Both the position numbers and the translations under genes were made by a program. A stretch of DNA of 64,000 bases from Pachypanchax playfairii (lineage: Eukaryota; Chordata; Actinopteri; Cyprinodontiformes; Aplocheilidae): positions 591,325 through 655,324 of the forward strand of contig SSNP01000131.1 of the NCBI GenBank assembly GCA_006937955.1. The letters are read 5' to 3'. Position 1 is the stretch's first letter; each line of letters starts with the position of its first letter. Shown here piece by piece: positions 48,779-59,886 of the stretch. The notes beneath the pieces were generated by a model. It had not been told where the DNA came from, made no database searches, and saw only the letters and a list, made by a program, of their open reading frames with translations.

Positions 48779-49219
48779 AGATGGATTCATGCTTGCGCAA
48801 AGGCAAATGTGCTCCCACACGGCAGCCTACTGACGGAGGCAGTTTCTGTTCATACTACCCCGACCCTGTGTTGCAAAGAAATTCTCTGCCAGGACAGCAG
48901 GAAGCGCGTTCCTTACTTATCTGTCTGTGTTTTAAAGAAATTCTCCGCCAGGAATAAAATTAAATAAATAAATAAAAAGCAGGGACTTTACGGCCACCAG
49001 CATCGCCACTGCTGCCCTTCAGATCTCTTTTAATGCGGACAAATTTGTCTTCAAGACTGTCAACACTCGCGCTGTTTAGAAAAGGGAAGCTACATCGTAC
49101 CGGAAATGATGTTGGGTTGTTTGGCTGACCAATCACAGATGTGCGTCATCCGACACGGCCGTCGGAAAGTTAGATGAGTGTCTCCGACACGTCGGAGCTG
49201 CGTTACTATGAATCCAGCT
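48779..49219. mobile_element. TTA-flanked Harbinger-like MITE
   Basis: A 441-bp element from AGATGGATTCATGCTTGCGC to GCTGCGTTACTATGAATCC and AGCT, with inverted ends (AG(A/C)TGGATTCAT) and TTA on both sides (48776-48778, 49220-49222). It contains GACACGGCCGTC/CGACACGTCGG CpG motifs and a duplicated GAAATTCTC(T/C)GCCAGGA. Confidence 0.72.
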
Positions 49220-49222
49220 TTA

Positions 49223-50000
49223 GCTAACCAACACTAGCGGAACAAATCAAAGCCGGGTGGGAGGCAGCGCAAATGACCAGGCCCTTTGGCGATGAGTTTT
49301 ACCCAAAATGCGCTTGGATACAATATCGGCAATTCACTTGTAAATTTGCGCGTCATAAAGCTACATGTGAGAGTGAAAATAAAGCTAGTCATGCAGCACA
49401 ACATTCAGACTGTCCTCCAAAGCAAAACGTACACAGTGGTCGTATGTCCAGTCATCAAATTACGACCAAGGGTGACGTATTTAAAGCGACCTCTGGCGGT
49501 GGTTATGCTGACTGCAGTTTCTCGCTGGCAAAATGAGAGAAACATGGCGGCCTTCCCCTCAATTTTCGGCAGAAATTGTTCTATTTCAAAATAGACAGTG
49601 GCTTTAGACTTGTTTTGATAACATTTCTAGCGAGAAATATAAACTTTATTTTCATAATATTTGTTTGGTTTATGGAAACGGTACATAGTTTTTTCGTTTC
49701 AACGTACATTTTCTCAGGTTTGAGTGGTTACTAGGTTGTTGCTAGGGACGCCGGTGGAACAACGGGCCGGAAGAAAAGAATCAAGCCGCAACCCAGCTCG
49801 ACCTAATCCTAACCCTAACCCTTTGTTAGCTCATTAAGGGCGGAAAGCAAGTTTTCTGTTGTTCTGTAAAAGTATCTGTTCCCATTTTACCGAAAGGGGG
49901 TGCTGAGGGTGGTAAAACCATAGAAAACGCTCCATGGGGTCGTATTCGAGTGCATGGACAAATGTCAACTATGGGCGTATGAGATGGAGGACTTGTTGCA
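49223..50000 (+). other. CpG-richer repeat-like block with promoter features
   Basis: The block stands out by base composition. It has GTCGTATGTCC and ATTACGACC motifs like the foldback family, AAACATGGCGGCC at 49543-49554 (YY1-type initiator with ATG), and CCTAACCCTAACCC at 49807-49820. I could not find its ends. Probably an old DNA transposon. Confidence 0.4.
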
Positions 50001-51714
50001 ACATTATATTCAATATTTTACACGTACTACATCACTAAAGTCAACCATTCTTGTAAAGCCTTTAGCAACCGTGACTCAAACCTGACTGAGCAACCTATAT
50101 AAACCCTAGATTAATTGGTATTTTATGTAAAACTTAAACTGAACCCAGACTCCATTCTCCTCTGGGCTTGAGTTGTGGCACGGCCTGTGTTCTTGCCTGT
50201 CTTCATCAGCTTCCCTCTGTTGTGGAAGAGGCCCGAGTATCACAACACACATTTGTGCAGGGCCCCTCTGATGCCCAGGCTGGGGAGTGTTTTGACTAAC
50301 CGCTTACAAGCTCTCCATCCCACGGGTGTGAACCTCTAAGAGCTAAAAGATTACTCTATCAGCCCCTCTGAAGTTTATTTAAGCTGGTGATTTCGAGCAG
50401 ACTAACCTAGATTTAACTACTTCTACTCCGATGCTGTGACCCACTTCCTTCAGCCTAAAGTCACCCCCAGCAACCCAAGGAAGCAGTTGAGCCGATCACG
50501 CCAGTTATAGCAGCTCTGCTCTAAGTCGTAGCACTTGCTACCGTCTGGGTTAGTTTAATAACCAGTAAGGTAATTTGGCTATAGGGTCACTATTAAGGTG
50601 TAGGTACGAGCAACCTATCAGAGATGTTCCTAACTCCAGAAGTATCACCCTCCCAGCCCCTCCTGAAGCCCCACCCCTCCATATAAATGACCAATCTCTC
50701 TTCCTGTATAGTTTTGTTTGCATTAGAGCACATGTTCACTCATTGTGTTAGTTCTGTCTGTACAATAGTGATAACATCCTTCATTCTTTTATTTCTGACA
50801 ACTGTCTTTCAATTTTTGAACAGTTTTTCTTTTTCCACATTTATTCATAGACTCTTAGTACACTCTGTCGAACAGCTCCTAATATGCACTACTACTTTTA
50901 ACGCTCTGCATTTAAAATGTAGCTTTTCTTAATGTTTAACTTCTCGACCTGTGGGATCACTAATCATATTTAGAGCACTTTAAAAACGCATAGTTGTCAG
51001 AGTTAACAATGTTTTTTCAGGCCGCCAGTTTTTCAGATTTTCTTACATATCCATACTTTGATGTATAAGCCCTACTGGCCCTGAGACATGGAAACACAGT
51101 GCTGTACTTATATGCAAATTCACACCCACCACTGAATGCTTTAATGCAAATTAATGGATTAAGAGGCATCGTTACATAAAGTGGGTGACCGGTGACAGCA
51201 CTTTACTATGACATGTGATCATTGAGTGGGTGTGCATGAAGTTTAACTTTGCCTGTTTGGCCTTTTGGGGGGACTTTTGTTTGTGGTCACCACTTAGATC
51301 CATCTCCCACACATGCCACAAACACATTTATCCCACACACGTATACTACTTACAGTACAACACCTACTTGTCACAAATGAGGACCGACCCCACAGCTCAT
51401 TCAAAAGGACAAAAACAAGCCACAACAGTTTGTTTGTGTTAGATCAAAGTGCAGGTTTGTTCCAACCAAATTTCTTTTTAGAATACCCAACTGTATAATC
51501 AGTTATGTACATTATTTTGTCTTTAATGTTTACAGAATAAACTTATTTCTGCTTTCTTTATTTAATTAATGCATAATTAAACGTATGGCACTTTCAGTGG
51601 CGTTTGGTTCTGACACCTGCACAACTATGGTCATGTACTGTTTTTGATTCTTCAGATTCTTCCTCTGCAAATAACTTCAACATTATTATTGTTAGTAATA
51701 AAAATAATTTATAC
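50001..51714. other. Intronic sequence, no feature recognised
   Basis: Less AT-rich in 50150-50680, otherwise unremarkable. No gene seen. Confidence 0.45.
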
Positions 51715-52030
51715 TTTATTGATCCCTCTTAGGGAAATTCAGGCTATGCATTTACCCCAACCTCATTTCTGAGGAACAGAGGGCAGCCTATTTTTTACGG
51801 CACCCGGAAGGGCAGTTGCGAGATTCAGTATCTCGCCCAAGGATACGGTACTTTAACACATAACCTCTGCCGGGACTCAGGATTGAGCTCCAGTCTCCCA
51901 ATTTGAGGCAGACTAGACAATGGCCTCCACAGGGCAGATGCCCAATGATACTTCAACATGAGACCTGCCAGCGCTGGGGATCGAACCCTGGTCAAACAAG
52001 ACGCAATCCCCCTCCCGCTAGGCTACCACC
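51715..52030 (-). mobile_element. SINE, reverse orientation
   Basis: The tail end is at low coordinates (ATACTTTATTGATCCCTC, then AGGGAAATTC); the head at high coordinates has GGGGATCGAACCCTGG (reverse B box) and a gene-like GCTAGGCTACC. A partial head repeat (51885-51960) suggests two fused units. Confidence 0.6.
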
Positions 52031-52037
52031 ACCCGCA

Positions 52038-52086
52038 AAGTAGTAGTAACAGTAGCAGTAGTAGCAGCACCAGCAGTAGTAGTTGT
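52038..52086 (+). repeat. (AGT)n-type microsatellite
   Basis: Imperfect AGTAGT/AGCAGC trinucleotide run bordering the SINE head. Confidence 0.8.
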
Positions 52087-53234
52087 CAAGGTCTGAGTAA
52101 TGATGAACTCTTTGGGAGATCTAAACATGTTTTTTCCATGAACAAAGTTTATGCATTCCATTTCATTGCCAGGTTCTTTCGCTGGGGTCACACTGATACA
52201 CACACTCTTTTACACCAGCTCCCTGTGACAGCGAACAGGATTATGTGGGTATAGGGGATTTTTTCCCCCCAATGTTTGTATTTTGTTCTGGTTGTTTTAA
52301 ACAAATATGAACTAATAAACATTTAATTCCCTGCCAGGATGCTGCAGATTCCAGAGCTCTCCAAATCTTTCCATTCTTTCTGCTTTTCACATTGACTTTC
52401 CCTTTTCAGGAAAAAAAGTTACATCACTGCCTTATTATTACATGGACTGTGATTTTTGCCATATTTATTCATTTTTACAGGGCATGTTTTTGTCACTTAT
52501 ATATTGAATTGTTTTCGATAATTCCTCATCTTTAAGTCAACTAAAACAATACCCAGCTCAAAGGCCACCAGAGATTAATTAGACACCATGAACAGAAAGC
52601 CTGCTGGCCAGATTAGTTTATCACAGTCGATACAAGTGCTGATGAACCTTTCACTCATTTCTCTCACTTTAATAAAACAAATTTAATGGATCTAAAAAAA
52701 CCTCCCCAAACTATTACCTGAAGCCCCGCCTTCCCCATGTTGAATTTGATTTGCTAACTCTTGTATTTCTTACTAACAAGCTCCAGAATGTTTCAGATTT
52801 TATTGTTTTCATTGGTGAATTTCATTTTTTCCCCCTTACCTTTTATGATTTCAACAACTAACACTGTGCCATTCACGGAATGTATACCATCTGTTTTCTC
52901 GATTTAACTTGCAACTTACATACTAACAAATGTTCTGTATCCTTCTATTCCTTTTGTTACTTTATTTTGGGGACCCTTTTAAAGAAAACTAGTTGCTTAC
53001 TGTTGCTTCCTTTATTTCTTTATTTGGATGTTATATACCAAATAACAGGAGAAAATACGCTTTTAGGTATTTTGCTTTTCTTTTTTCTCAGTTAGATTAG
53101 TATTTACAGAAGTTGCTTTTCCTGAAGGCAATTTTTATCCCACTTTTTTGGGGATTGAGGTATGTTTTCCTGATTTTTTTTTAAGGTTCATCATTATTTA
53201 TTTTTCTTTCTCCTCCCCCTGTTTTCTCCTGAAG
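52087..53234 (+). other. Intron end before SS2 microexon
   Basis: AT- and T-rich. The last 40 bases form the long pyrimidine tract (TTTCTTTCTCCTCCCCCTG, TTTTCTCCTGAAG) of the SS2 acceptor. Confidence 0.55.
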
Positions 53235-53279
53235 CACGCAGGCATTGGACACGCTATGGTAAACAAACTGCATTATATG
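53235..53279 (+). CDS. nrxn2: Neurexin splice-site-2 (SS2) microexon with two 5' splice sites
   Basis: After a long pyrimidine tract ending CTCCTGAAG, the sequence reads HAGIGHAM (53235-53258, 24 nt), followed at once by a GTAAAC donor. Reading on gives VNKLHYM (53259-53279), followed by a second donor GTAGAT at 53280. The 8- and 15-residue choices are both in phase 0 with the upstream exon, which ends on a codon boundary at 32015. They are the known short and long SS2 inserts of alpha-neurexins (HSGIGHAM plus VNKLHCS in NRXN1). His-Ala and His-Tyr in place of His-Ser and His-Cys agree with neurexin-2. SS2 lies at the calcium-binding rim of LNS2; in mammals the insert weakens dystroglycan binding. 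It may also be skipped. The following exon, expected to begin VTISVDG, is not in the window. Confidence 0.93.
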
Positions 53280-54833
53280 GTAGATATCATTCTAATTGTC
53301 TTACACTTTGGTTTGCCCTGGGTTTTCCGTTACTCTTTCTATTCTGTTTGCTTAACTCAAAGTACAATACTTCATCAGCCCCAAGGTAGCTGAAAATCTC
53401 CACATTTCTGTTTTTTTTCAGTCTTCTCTCTGTATATATGTATATATACAAACATATTACAGCTTTTTATTGCCATTTTATTTCTCTTTCTTGATTTTAT
53501 TTTTTTCATCCAAAGAGGTCAATCCTAAAAATTATCCAAATCAAAAGTTACCTTTTTTATATATTTTTTTTAAACTTTCTGTTATTACAACATTTTTCTT
53601 TCTCTAGTAATTCAATCTCTATCCGTATGAAGAAATAAAGAATCACAATGCAAGGCATCTTATCAGTTTAGAAATAGAATAGTTTTATTACCCCCCCAGT
53701 TTGTTTTAGTTTTTTTAGAAGAACACTATCAAGTGAACGTACACAGCTGATTTTCTGAAGCTCTTGAATACTCTACTTTGACAATGCCAGTGAAAGAAAA
53801 CTTAAAAAACAAGAAACTTTTGTACAACAATAAATCATGAATTGGTATCGGAGAGATGTTCCCTTCTTGTTGCTTCCGTTGACCGACTTCCTGAGGTTTA
53901 TGATGAAGTAAAGATAGCTCAAGATTTAGTGGTCAAAACCGTAAAGGCAAAGTAGACTTCAGATGAAGACCTGATTCAATTAATGTCTTGAGTTCATTCG
54001 TAATCGAGAAAAGGTCATTCTCAAACCTGTTACCGTAACGTTTTCCATCTTTTAATAATGTGCTTTAATGCAACAATAATCCTTAAATAGGCATGAAGAG
54101 GTCAACTAAGTAAAGAGTGGTCTGTTTTATTCAGTAGTATTAGATGTATTTGGACTTCTATCTATTTAGATTGGACATATTTTTCATTAGCCCCTTTCAG
54201 ATAGGCCATGAAAAATGGTACTGTTCTGGACTTCGCTTTTAAATCTGAAAGCACCGTTCCAGAGTCTGTCCGCATACTCTGTTCCAGAACCTTTCCGGCT
54301 GACGACCTAGTAACAAGATGTTCTCCGATTCAGTGTTTGCGTTCAAAATAGAGGCATGTCTGAAAAGACAACTCCAGTTAAAGACCGGATCGAAAGGTTC
54401 GCAAATATTCCGGTACGTCTTTCTGAAAACAGCTATAGATATTTGAGGTCATTACAGTTTTCTTTTGCTGGAACATTGGTCTTTAAAGGAACGTTTCATG
54501 CATTTTGAAGTTGGGTTCTGTGGATAATTTATTAATGAAACAACAAATATCATCATATGATTGCTTATGATACCTAAAACAACTGTGTGATCATGCTTAC
54601 ACTATTTCTCCTTAGTTTGGGGAAAGTTTAAGCCTGACAGAACTGCCGACGTAATGGTTTGTCTGACGCCAGCTAAGATCAAAGGTGAATTCTGACGCTT
54701 CCTTGTTAAGACCGTTAAAATCTCCAAAATGTCACAGAAACTCACTCAAACCACCTAGACCTTAAATTGCAGCAGGAACAGCTACTGGTAACATTTCCAG
54801 TATAGCCTAGGGGCACTTCCAATAGCAACATAC
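53280..54833 (+). other. Start of the intron downstream of SS2
   Basis: T-rich near the donor. The 54195-54440 part (CCCCTTTCAGATAGGCC to TCTTTCTGAAAAC, with repeated CCGGA motifs) may be an old DNA element with worn ends. No gene. Confidence 0.45.
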
Positions 54834-55027
54834 AACCCCAGTTCCAAAGGGTTGAGATTTTATGTTAAGTAAAAAAGGAATGAAAATCTCACAAGCACAC
54901 GTTATTCCAGCGAGATCAGATCAGATTAAGATATCAGATGTTGAAACTAATATTTTGTCTTTTCATTAAAAAGCTCATTTTTAATTAGATGGCAGCAACA
55001 GATTTCAGAAAAAAAGCTGGAACAAAA
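54834..55027 (+). mobile_element. Half copy of the TACAACCCC MITE
   Basis: TACAACCCCAGTTCCAAAGG opens it and CAGATGTTGAAACTAA, AAAAGCTCATTTTTAATTAG and TGGCAGCAACAG follow the family order. It stops where the next SINE begins. Confidence 0.6.
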
Positions 55028-55285
55028 ATGGTAAATGGCGTGTACTTGTATCGCGCTTTACTCAGGTCCTACGACCCCCAAAGCTCTTCACACTACATTA
55101 TGTCATTCACACACACACACACTCACACTTTTGGTGATGATGAACTACACACGTTGTAGCCACAGCTGTCCTGGGACACACACTGACAGAGGCGAGGCTG
55201 CCAGACACCACCGGACCACCGGACACCGGACCCTCTGACCACCACCAAACAGGCAAAGTGGGTTAAGTGTCTTGCCCAATGACGC
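55028..55285 (-). mobile_element. SINE-type fragment with tandem ACCACCGGACC
   Basis: ATGGTAAATGGCGTGTACTTG, CTTCACACTACATTATGTC, (AC)n and AGTGTCTTGCCCAATGACGC parallel the minus-strand SINE at 26348. The head is missing. Confidence 0.6.
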
Positions 55286-55689
55286 TTTCTTAAAACAACT
55301 ACAGTTTTACAAATTTACAGTGGTTTAATCAAACGCTATTGTTTAAACCTTTACACAACAGTTAACTGCAATTATTTATTTATTTTTTTGGGAACAGAAT
55401 TGTTCTGATTATTCTGCTGGAGGTGCCCCCATGTTGCTTCAGCTTACTAATGCTGCTGTTATTTGCACTCACAAATCACTACTGAGTTCCATGTAAATAA
55501 ATGTGTTATCCAAAACTGAAAAGTGGTGCACAGTCAATGAAATAACGTTTGCTGGACCAGCTATGATGAATTTATTTATTTTGGCTGTGAAAGACCCACC
55601 TGTTCTCCGCTGCATTTACATAAAGTTTCATTAGAAAGTCCAAATCCACACGGTTGCTTTTAAGCTGTCCTTTGTTCTAATTCTGTTTA
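55286..55689. other. Intronic sequence, no feature recognised
   Basis: AT-rich, nothing bounded. Confidence 0.4.
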
Positions 55690-55813
55690 TTTAAATCATG
55701 TTTTCATTCTTTTACTTATGCTTTTGTTTCATGTAAAGCACTTTGAATTGTCCTGTACATGAATTGTGCTATACAAATAAACTTGCCTTGCCTTGCCTTG
55801 CCTGTGTTTGGAC
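55690..55813 (+). mobile_element. L2-like LINE 3' tail with CCTTG repeats
   Basis: AAAGCACTTTGAATTGTCC, GTGCTATACAAATAAACTTG then CCTTG pentamers: the usual terminal stretch of fish L2-like LINEs. Everything upstream is lost. Confidence 0.7.
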
Positions 55814-58549
55814 AAGCTGTCAGACTCAAATCTTGTTTCTCCAAACTGAGATCATTCAATAATCTATCTATAACAGGTAAATATCAATTGTTTTCCACAG
55901 AACTTTACTTCAAAATGTTCAAGCTAGCCCGTCAAATGACACTTTCTGCACACTAATGCAGAACATAAATCAAACAAAATCTGAGCTGTGTGCGTTCAGC
56001 CAACCACTAACACTAATACTAACTTATGTTTTTTTTTATTTCCCTCACCCCTTGCATGAAGAAACTTTATCATTTCTTTTCATTTTTCCTTGTTTTCTTA
56101 CATAGATATAGAGATGAGAATATATGTTTATGTATATATCAAGGCTAACATATATACATACATATATCAGTTGTCCTAATATGATCAATATGGACATAAG
56201 ACATGTTAGCCATACCCCTGTCTTTTATTTTAATTGTTTATAATTTAAGTTGTCTTTCTTTCTTCTTTTGTTTTTAATTATATAGGTTTAACCTCAAAAT
56301 TAACTCACTTGAATGAATAATGACCTCACACCTAATTTTATTTAGACAAAAAATATGGGAAAAAAATAAAGAGGGGAGACAAATTGTATTTATTGGTGAA
56401 CAGAGGATAGATATCCTAAATAATAAATCTGCTCAGTTTTTTCGAACACATGAGTCGAGGAAGAAAGTAATCTCTGTGTATTTAATGGTGCCTAACTGAT
56501 CCTTCGCTGAAATTAGACAAAATGACGAAGCAATTGGTGTGCATATCGAAAACCCTGATGACATTCTTGGAACGGGCATACAAAGACTTGTAATCATGAT
56601 TTAGAAAATTGATTTCTTTGGGTGTGTGTTCAGTGACGCAGAGGACGTGGGCAGCGAATCTAAATATTCAACCATTAGAATACTAATTGCTCTGTTCACC
56701 AACACAAGACTCTTTTCTTCCCTCTTAACTTTCCTTATTCTTTAAAAAAAGCCTCTTGTTCCTGTTGACTTCATCTGTGGTGGTTTATCCTGGTTCCATC
56801 TTGTTCCACCTTCACATTGACTGCATCCAGTGGGTGTATTCCTGCTAACCATCGCATGTTTCTGTTGCTTTGAGCATCCTTGTATCGTTAATGTCAAAGG
56901 TGGTAAATGCTGCTCTAGCTCAGCATGTGTTAGCTTGTTGTACACGTGTATTGACATTTGTTATTGTTATTACACATAACAACCCCTGTAACAGTACCGC
57001 TTTCTTAATTTTATGTGTCTAGTGTTGTGGTATTCTAAAATCTTATTTATTTTCCCCTAAAACTTTCTATGGCTGCATATTGATGGATATTTATTTATTT
57101 TTGCTTTAGTTCCTTTGTGTTGCGTCTTATGCGATTCCCCTGACACCACCATCATTCCTGCCCTCTTTTCATCCAACTGCATGGCTTGTGTGTCTCCCTG
57201 TTAACTTGGATGGATTAATTTTGTTCCTCCTGAGCCAAACAAACCCCTTCCATGTGAAATGACTTGTTCGGTTTAAATCTGGATCTGGTTTGTGCAATCA
57301 ATTTGCAGAGGACTTTTAAAGAATCCTCAATTAACCTAACCACCTTTGCTAAATTTACCAAATCCGTGTTACTAATCAATTGTTTCAATTAAACCAGTAC
57401 TAACAACCATTTTTGTGTCTGACTACCCCTTACTTACAAAAGTACTAACCAATTATGTTTACCCTCCAACCCTCTTAGACCTTTTTTGACTTAAAACTAA
57501 TGACCCCTTTCTTTTCTGTATCTTTAATCTTTGCCAGTTCGATGCTTGGGCTGAGCTCAAGTTTAACTTGAGCTCTTAACTAACCTGAAACTGTAGTTTA
57601 GTCTAAAGGTTTGTTGTGTACTTCATCAACATCCGCACCTAGCTTGGATACTTTGACAAGCTGCCAGACATCTATCAAAGTCAAACACTGAAGAGAGACT
57701 TGCTTCTAATGATTGTGCTTTGACCCTATGTGGTTTATAGGAATATATGTGGTTCTTTGAATGTTTAATGTGCCATGCTAAAACGTTCCTAAAGAAAAGT
57801 TTCCATAGATCCATGCTAAAGATCAATGAAGGTAAACATATATCGTGAAATAAGTGTAAGTTATACATTTTCAAATCAGGATTAATGCTTTTTAATCATC
57901 ACTGATAAAGTTAAAGTTAGAGTTACAGTGTTAAACTAAAAAGCACTTGGAAAGCACAGACCTCTGGTAAGTAGCTTATTTGCTTTATAACGTAATGTCA
58001 CAATAAAAATCAATCAACTCTTAAAAAATTCCTGCAAAATCTAACTGATTGGTCCTTATGTCTTTTCCAGCATATCTTAACAATGTCATCCTTCTGTTCA
58101 TAATACTGAGATATCCAGTTAACAAACATAGAAATCAATGAATAAACTAATGCCAACAAAATAATGACCTCCTTAGCAGAGATGACAAGAACAAAGATGA
58201 ATGAGAAATATTGTATTATTGGAAACTATGCTTTATTTAGATTTCTGACATTTTGATAAATTATCTGGTTTTATTGCAAGCTACTTACAGTGTTTGTTTT
58301 GAACATACCATTTGTACTTGTTTCCACAGCAACTAACAAAGGAAAGTGGGGAAAGTACCAATATAAAGGCAAATTAAAGGGAAAAAAAATCAACATGGAT
58401 AAAGAGTAAAAAGTAAAGAATATTTGCTTCAGCGAGGAGTGTATGCACTTAACAAATGAATTAACAAATTAATTACACAATCTAGTCTAGTTACACAGTC
58501 TATCAAATAATAATAACAATAGTTAATATAGCTGCACATTTCTGAGTGG
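55814..58549. other. Intronic sequence, no feature recognised
   Basis: AT-rich, with TATATA-type low complexity at 56110-56170 and a small palindrome (GAGCTCAAGTT centre AACTTGAGCTC) at 57553-57575. No gene. Confidence 0.5.
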
Positions 58550-58805
58550 ACTGCACAGTGGAGTAGTTAGAATTGTTGCGTCACAGCAAAAAAAAAAGAT
58601 TGCAGGTTCAGTGAACCCAAAAACATGTATGCTACAGTAGGTTAATTGGCAACTCCAAATTTGTCCTAGGTGTGAATATGTGCATGCATAGTTGTGGGTT
58701 TCTGTTCTGGCCCTGTGATGGGAGGGGTGACCTGTCCAGGGTTTACCCTGTCTCTTGATATTTGGCTGATGGAAAAACCCTGAAAAGGATGAAGTGAGTA
58801 TAGGA
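58550..58805 (+). mobile_element. Degenerate SINE with L2-like part
   Basis: GCACAGTGGAGTAGTTAG, AGTAGGTTAATTGGCAACTC, GGCCCTGTGATGGGAGG and GACCTGTCCAGGGTTTACCC parallel 44710-45041 with many changes and a small deletion. Confidence 0.65.
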
Positions 58806-58953
58806 AAGGGAACAAAGACCTGAGAAGTAAGTCACATTTTTAAAATGAATCATGAACCATTACCTTTGACAAAATGGCATTGGAGATACTTTCTACCTTC
58901 AGCTTGCACACTACATAGCAGTAACCATCCCATCCTGTTGAATTCCCCATTAA

Positions 58954-59886
58954 ATCAGCAATCTGGAGTTTTTCTCAGAGGACACCACTGAGGTGAAAAA
59001 AAAAATGTGTTGGTCCTTTAAGTCCTGCCCCTCTGTGTCCGTGATACGATAGCATTGATAGCAAAGGATCATACTTGCACACACGCCACCTTTGTTACGA
59101 TGGACACTTCATGGGTAAGTTACGTATGTTTTTTAATTTATTTTAATTGTTTCAGTTTCACATGCCTTCACAGTTCTGTAAGCAACTCGTAAACGCCAGT
59201 CACAGTCCTTCCAGATACATGTGTGCGCTTGGTTGATTGACAGGTATAGGCTACTATACAGATGTAGAACACTATTGGGCTAATGCTGGGCGGTACTCAG
59301 TTAAAATTAAATGCATCCCTAGGGGATGGGCGGGGTCTTTGAGGAAGAAAAAAATTGATGTTTTTCTTACATTGTATTACAGAACTGGGTCAGACTATTA
59401 CTTTTATAGAATTTTTAAAAATCATAGATAACTCCTGAAACAGCCCGACCTCACGTCAAATACGACCGCATTGGTCGATTTTGAAAACGACACTATATTC
59501 TTTATGCTATTCCGTAAGCGACCCCTATCGGCGACCCTAACCTTAACCGTTCTGCTTTTAACGTGAATTTTTTGGCTTTACAGTGTGTCCATGTGTATCT
59601 TTACATTTTAAAAGCTAACCGTTGTATTAAAATAAGACATATTGCTGCAGATTTATTTATTTTTTTTGGCTGAACAGAGCGAAAACTCGTGCATGCATAT
59701 TTGTAGAAGGTGAGAAGGTGCGCGTATGCGTTGTTGGTAGTTTGTCTCTGCGGAGCCGGAAAACGCTCCGATTGGTCGTTTGAAAATGCTCTCACAGGTC
59801 GTATTTTTTGGAGCTTTCAAAATCGACCTGTATGGTTCTATAATGTGCGGATGTGTTGCCTGAAAAGGGGAAAACTCTGGCTTGCA
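58954..59886 (+). mobile_element. TTAA-bounded element, family C, copy 2 (interrupted)
   Basis: It begins ATCAGCAATCTGGAGTTTTT after TTAA (58950-58953). Landmarks shared with 34758-36459 are TAAGTCCTGCCCCTC, GTGATACGATAGCA, GTTGATTGACAGGTAT and CAGTTAAAATTAAATGCA. ATG at 59100 opens MDTSW, closed by a GTAAGT donor. The element is split by the insertion at 59441-59858; its right end (GGGGAAAACTCTGG) follows at 59867. It lacks the two insertions of copy 1. Confidence 0.72.
59441..59858 (+). mobile_element. CAGCCCGACC-family element, single copy
   Basis: A 418-bp element that begins CAGCCCGACCTCACG and ends TAATGTGCGGATGTGTTG. CCTGAAA flanks both sides (59434-59440, 59859-59865), a 7-bp perfect, 8-bp near-perfect target repeat that suggests hAT-like integration. 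Same family as the foldback arms at 8489-9262. Confidence 0.72.

Noticed and set aside
49796..49822. Telomere-like CCTAACCCTAACCC
   Set aside because: Only two to three units; similar CCCTAACC words occur in the nearby repeat families, so chance or repeat-derived.
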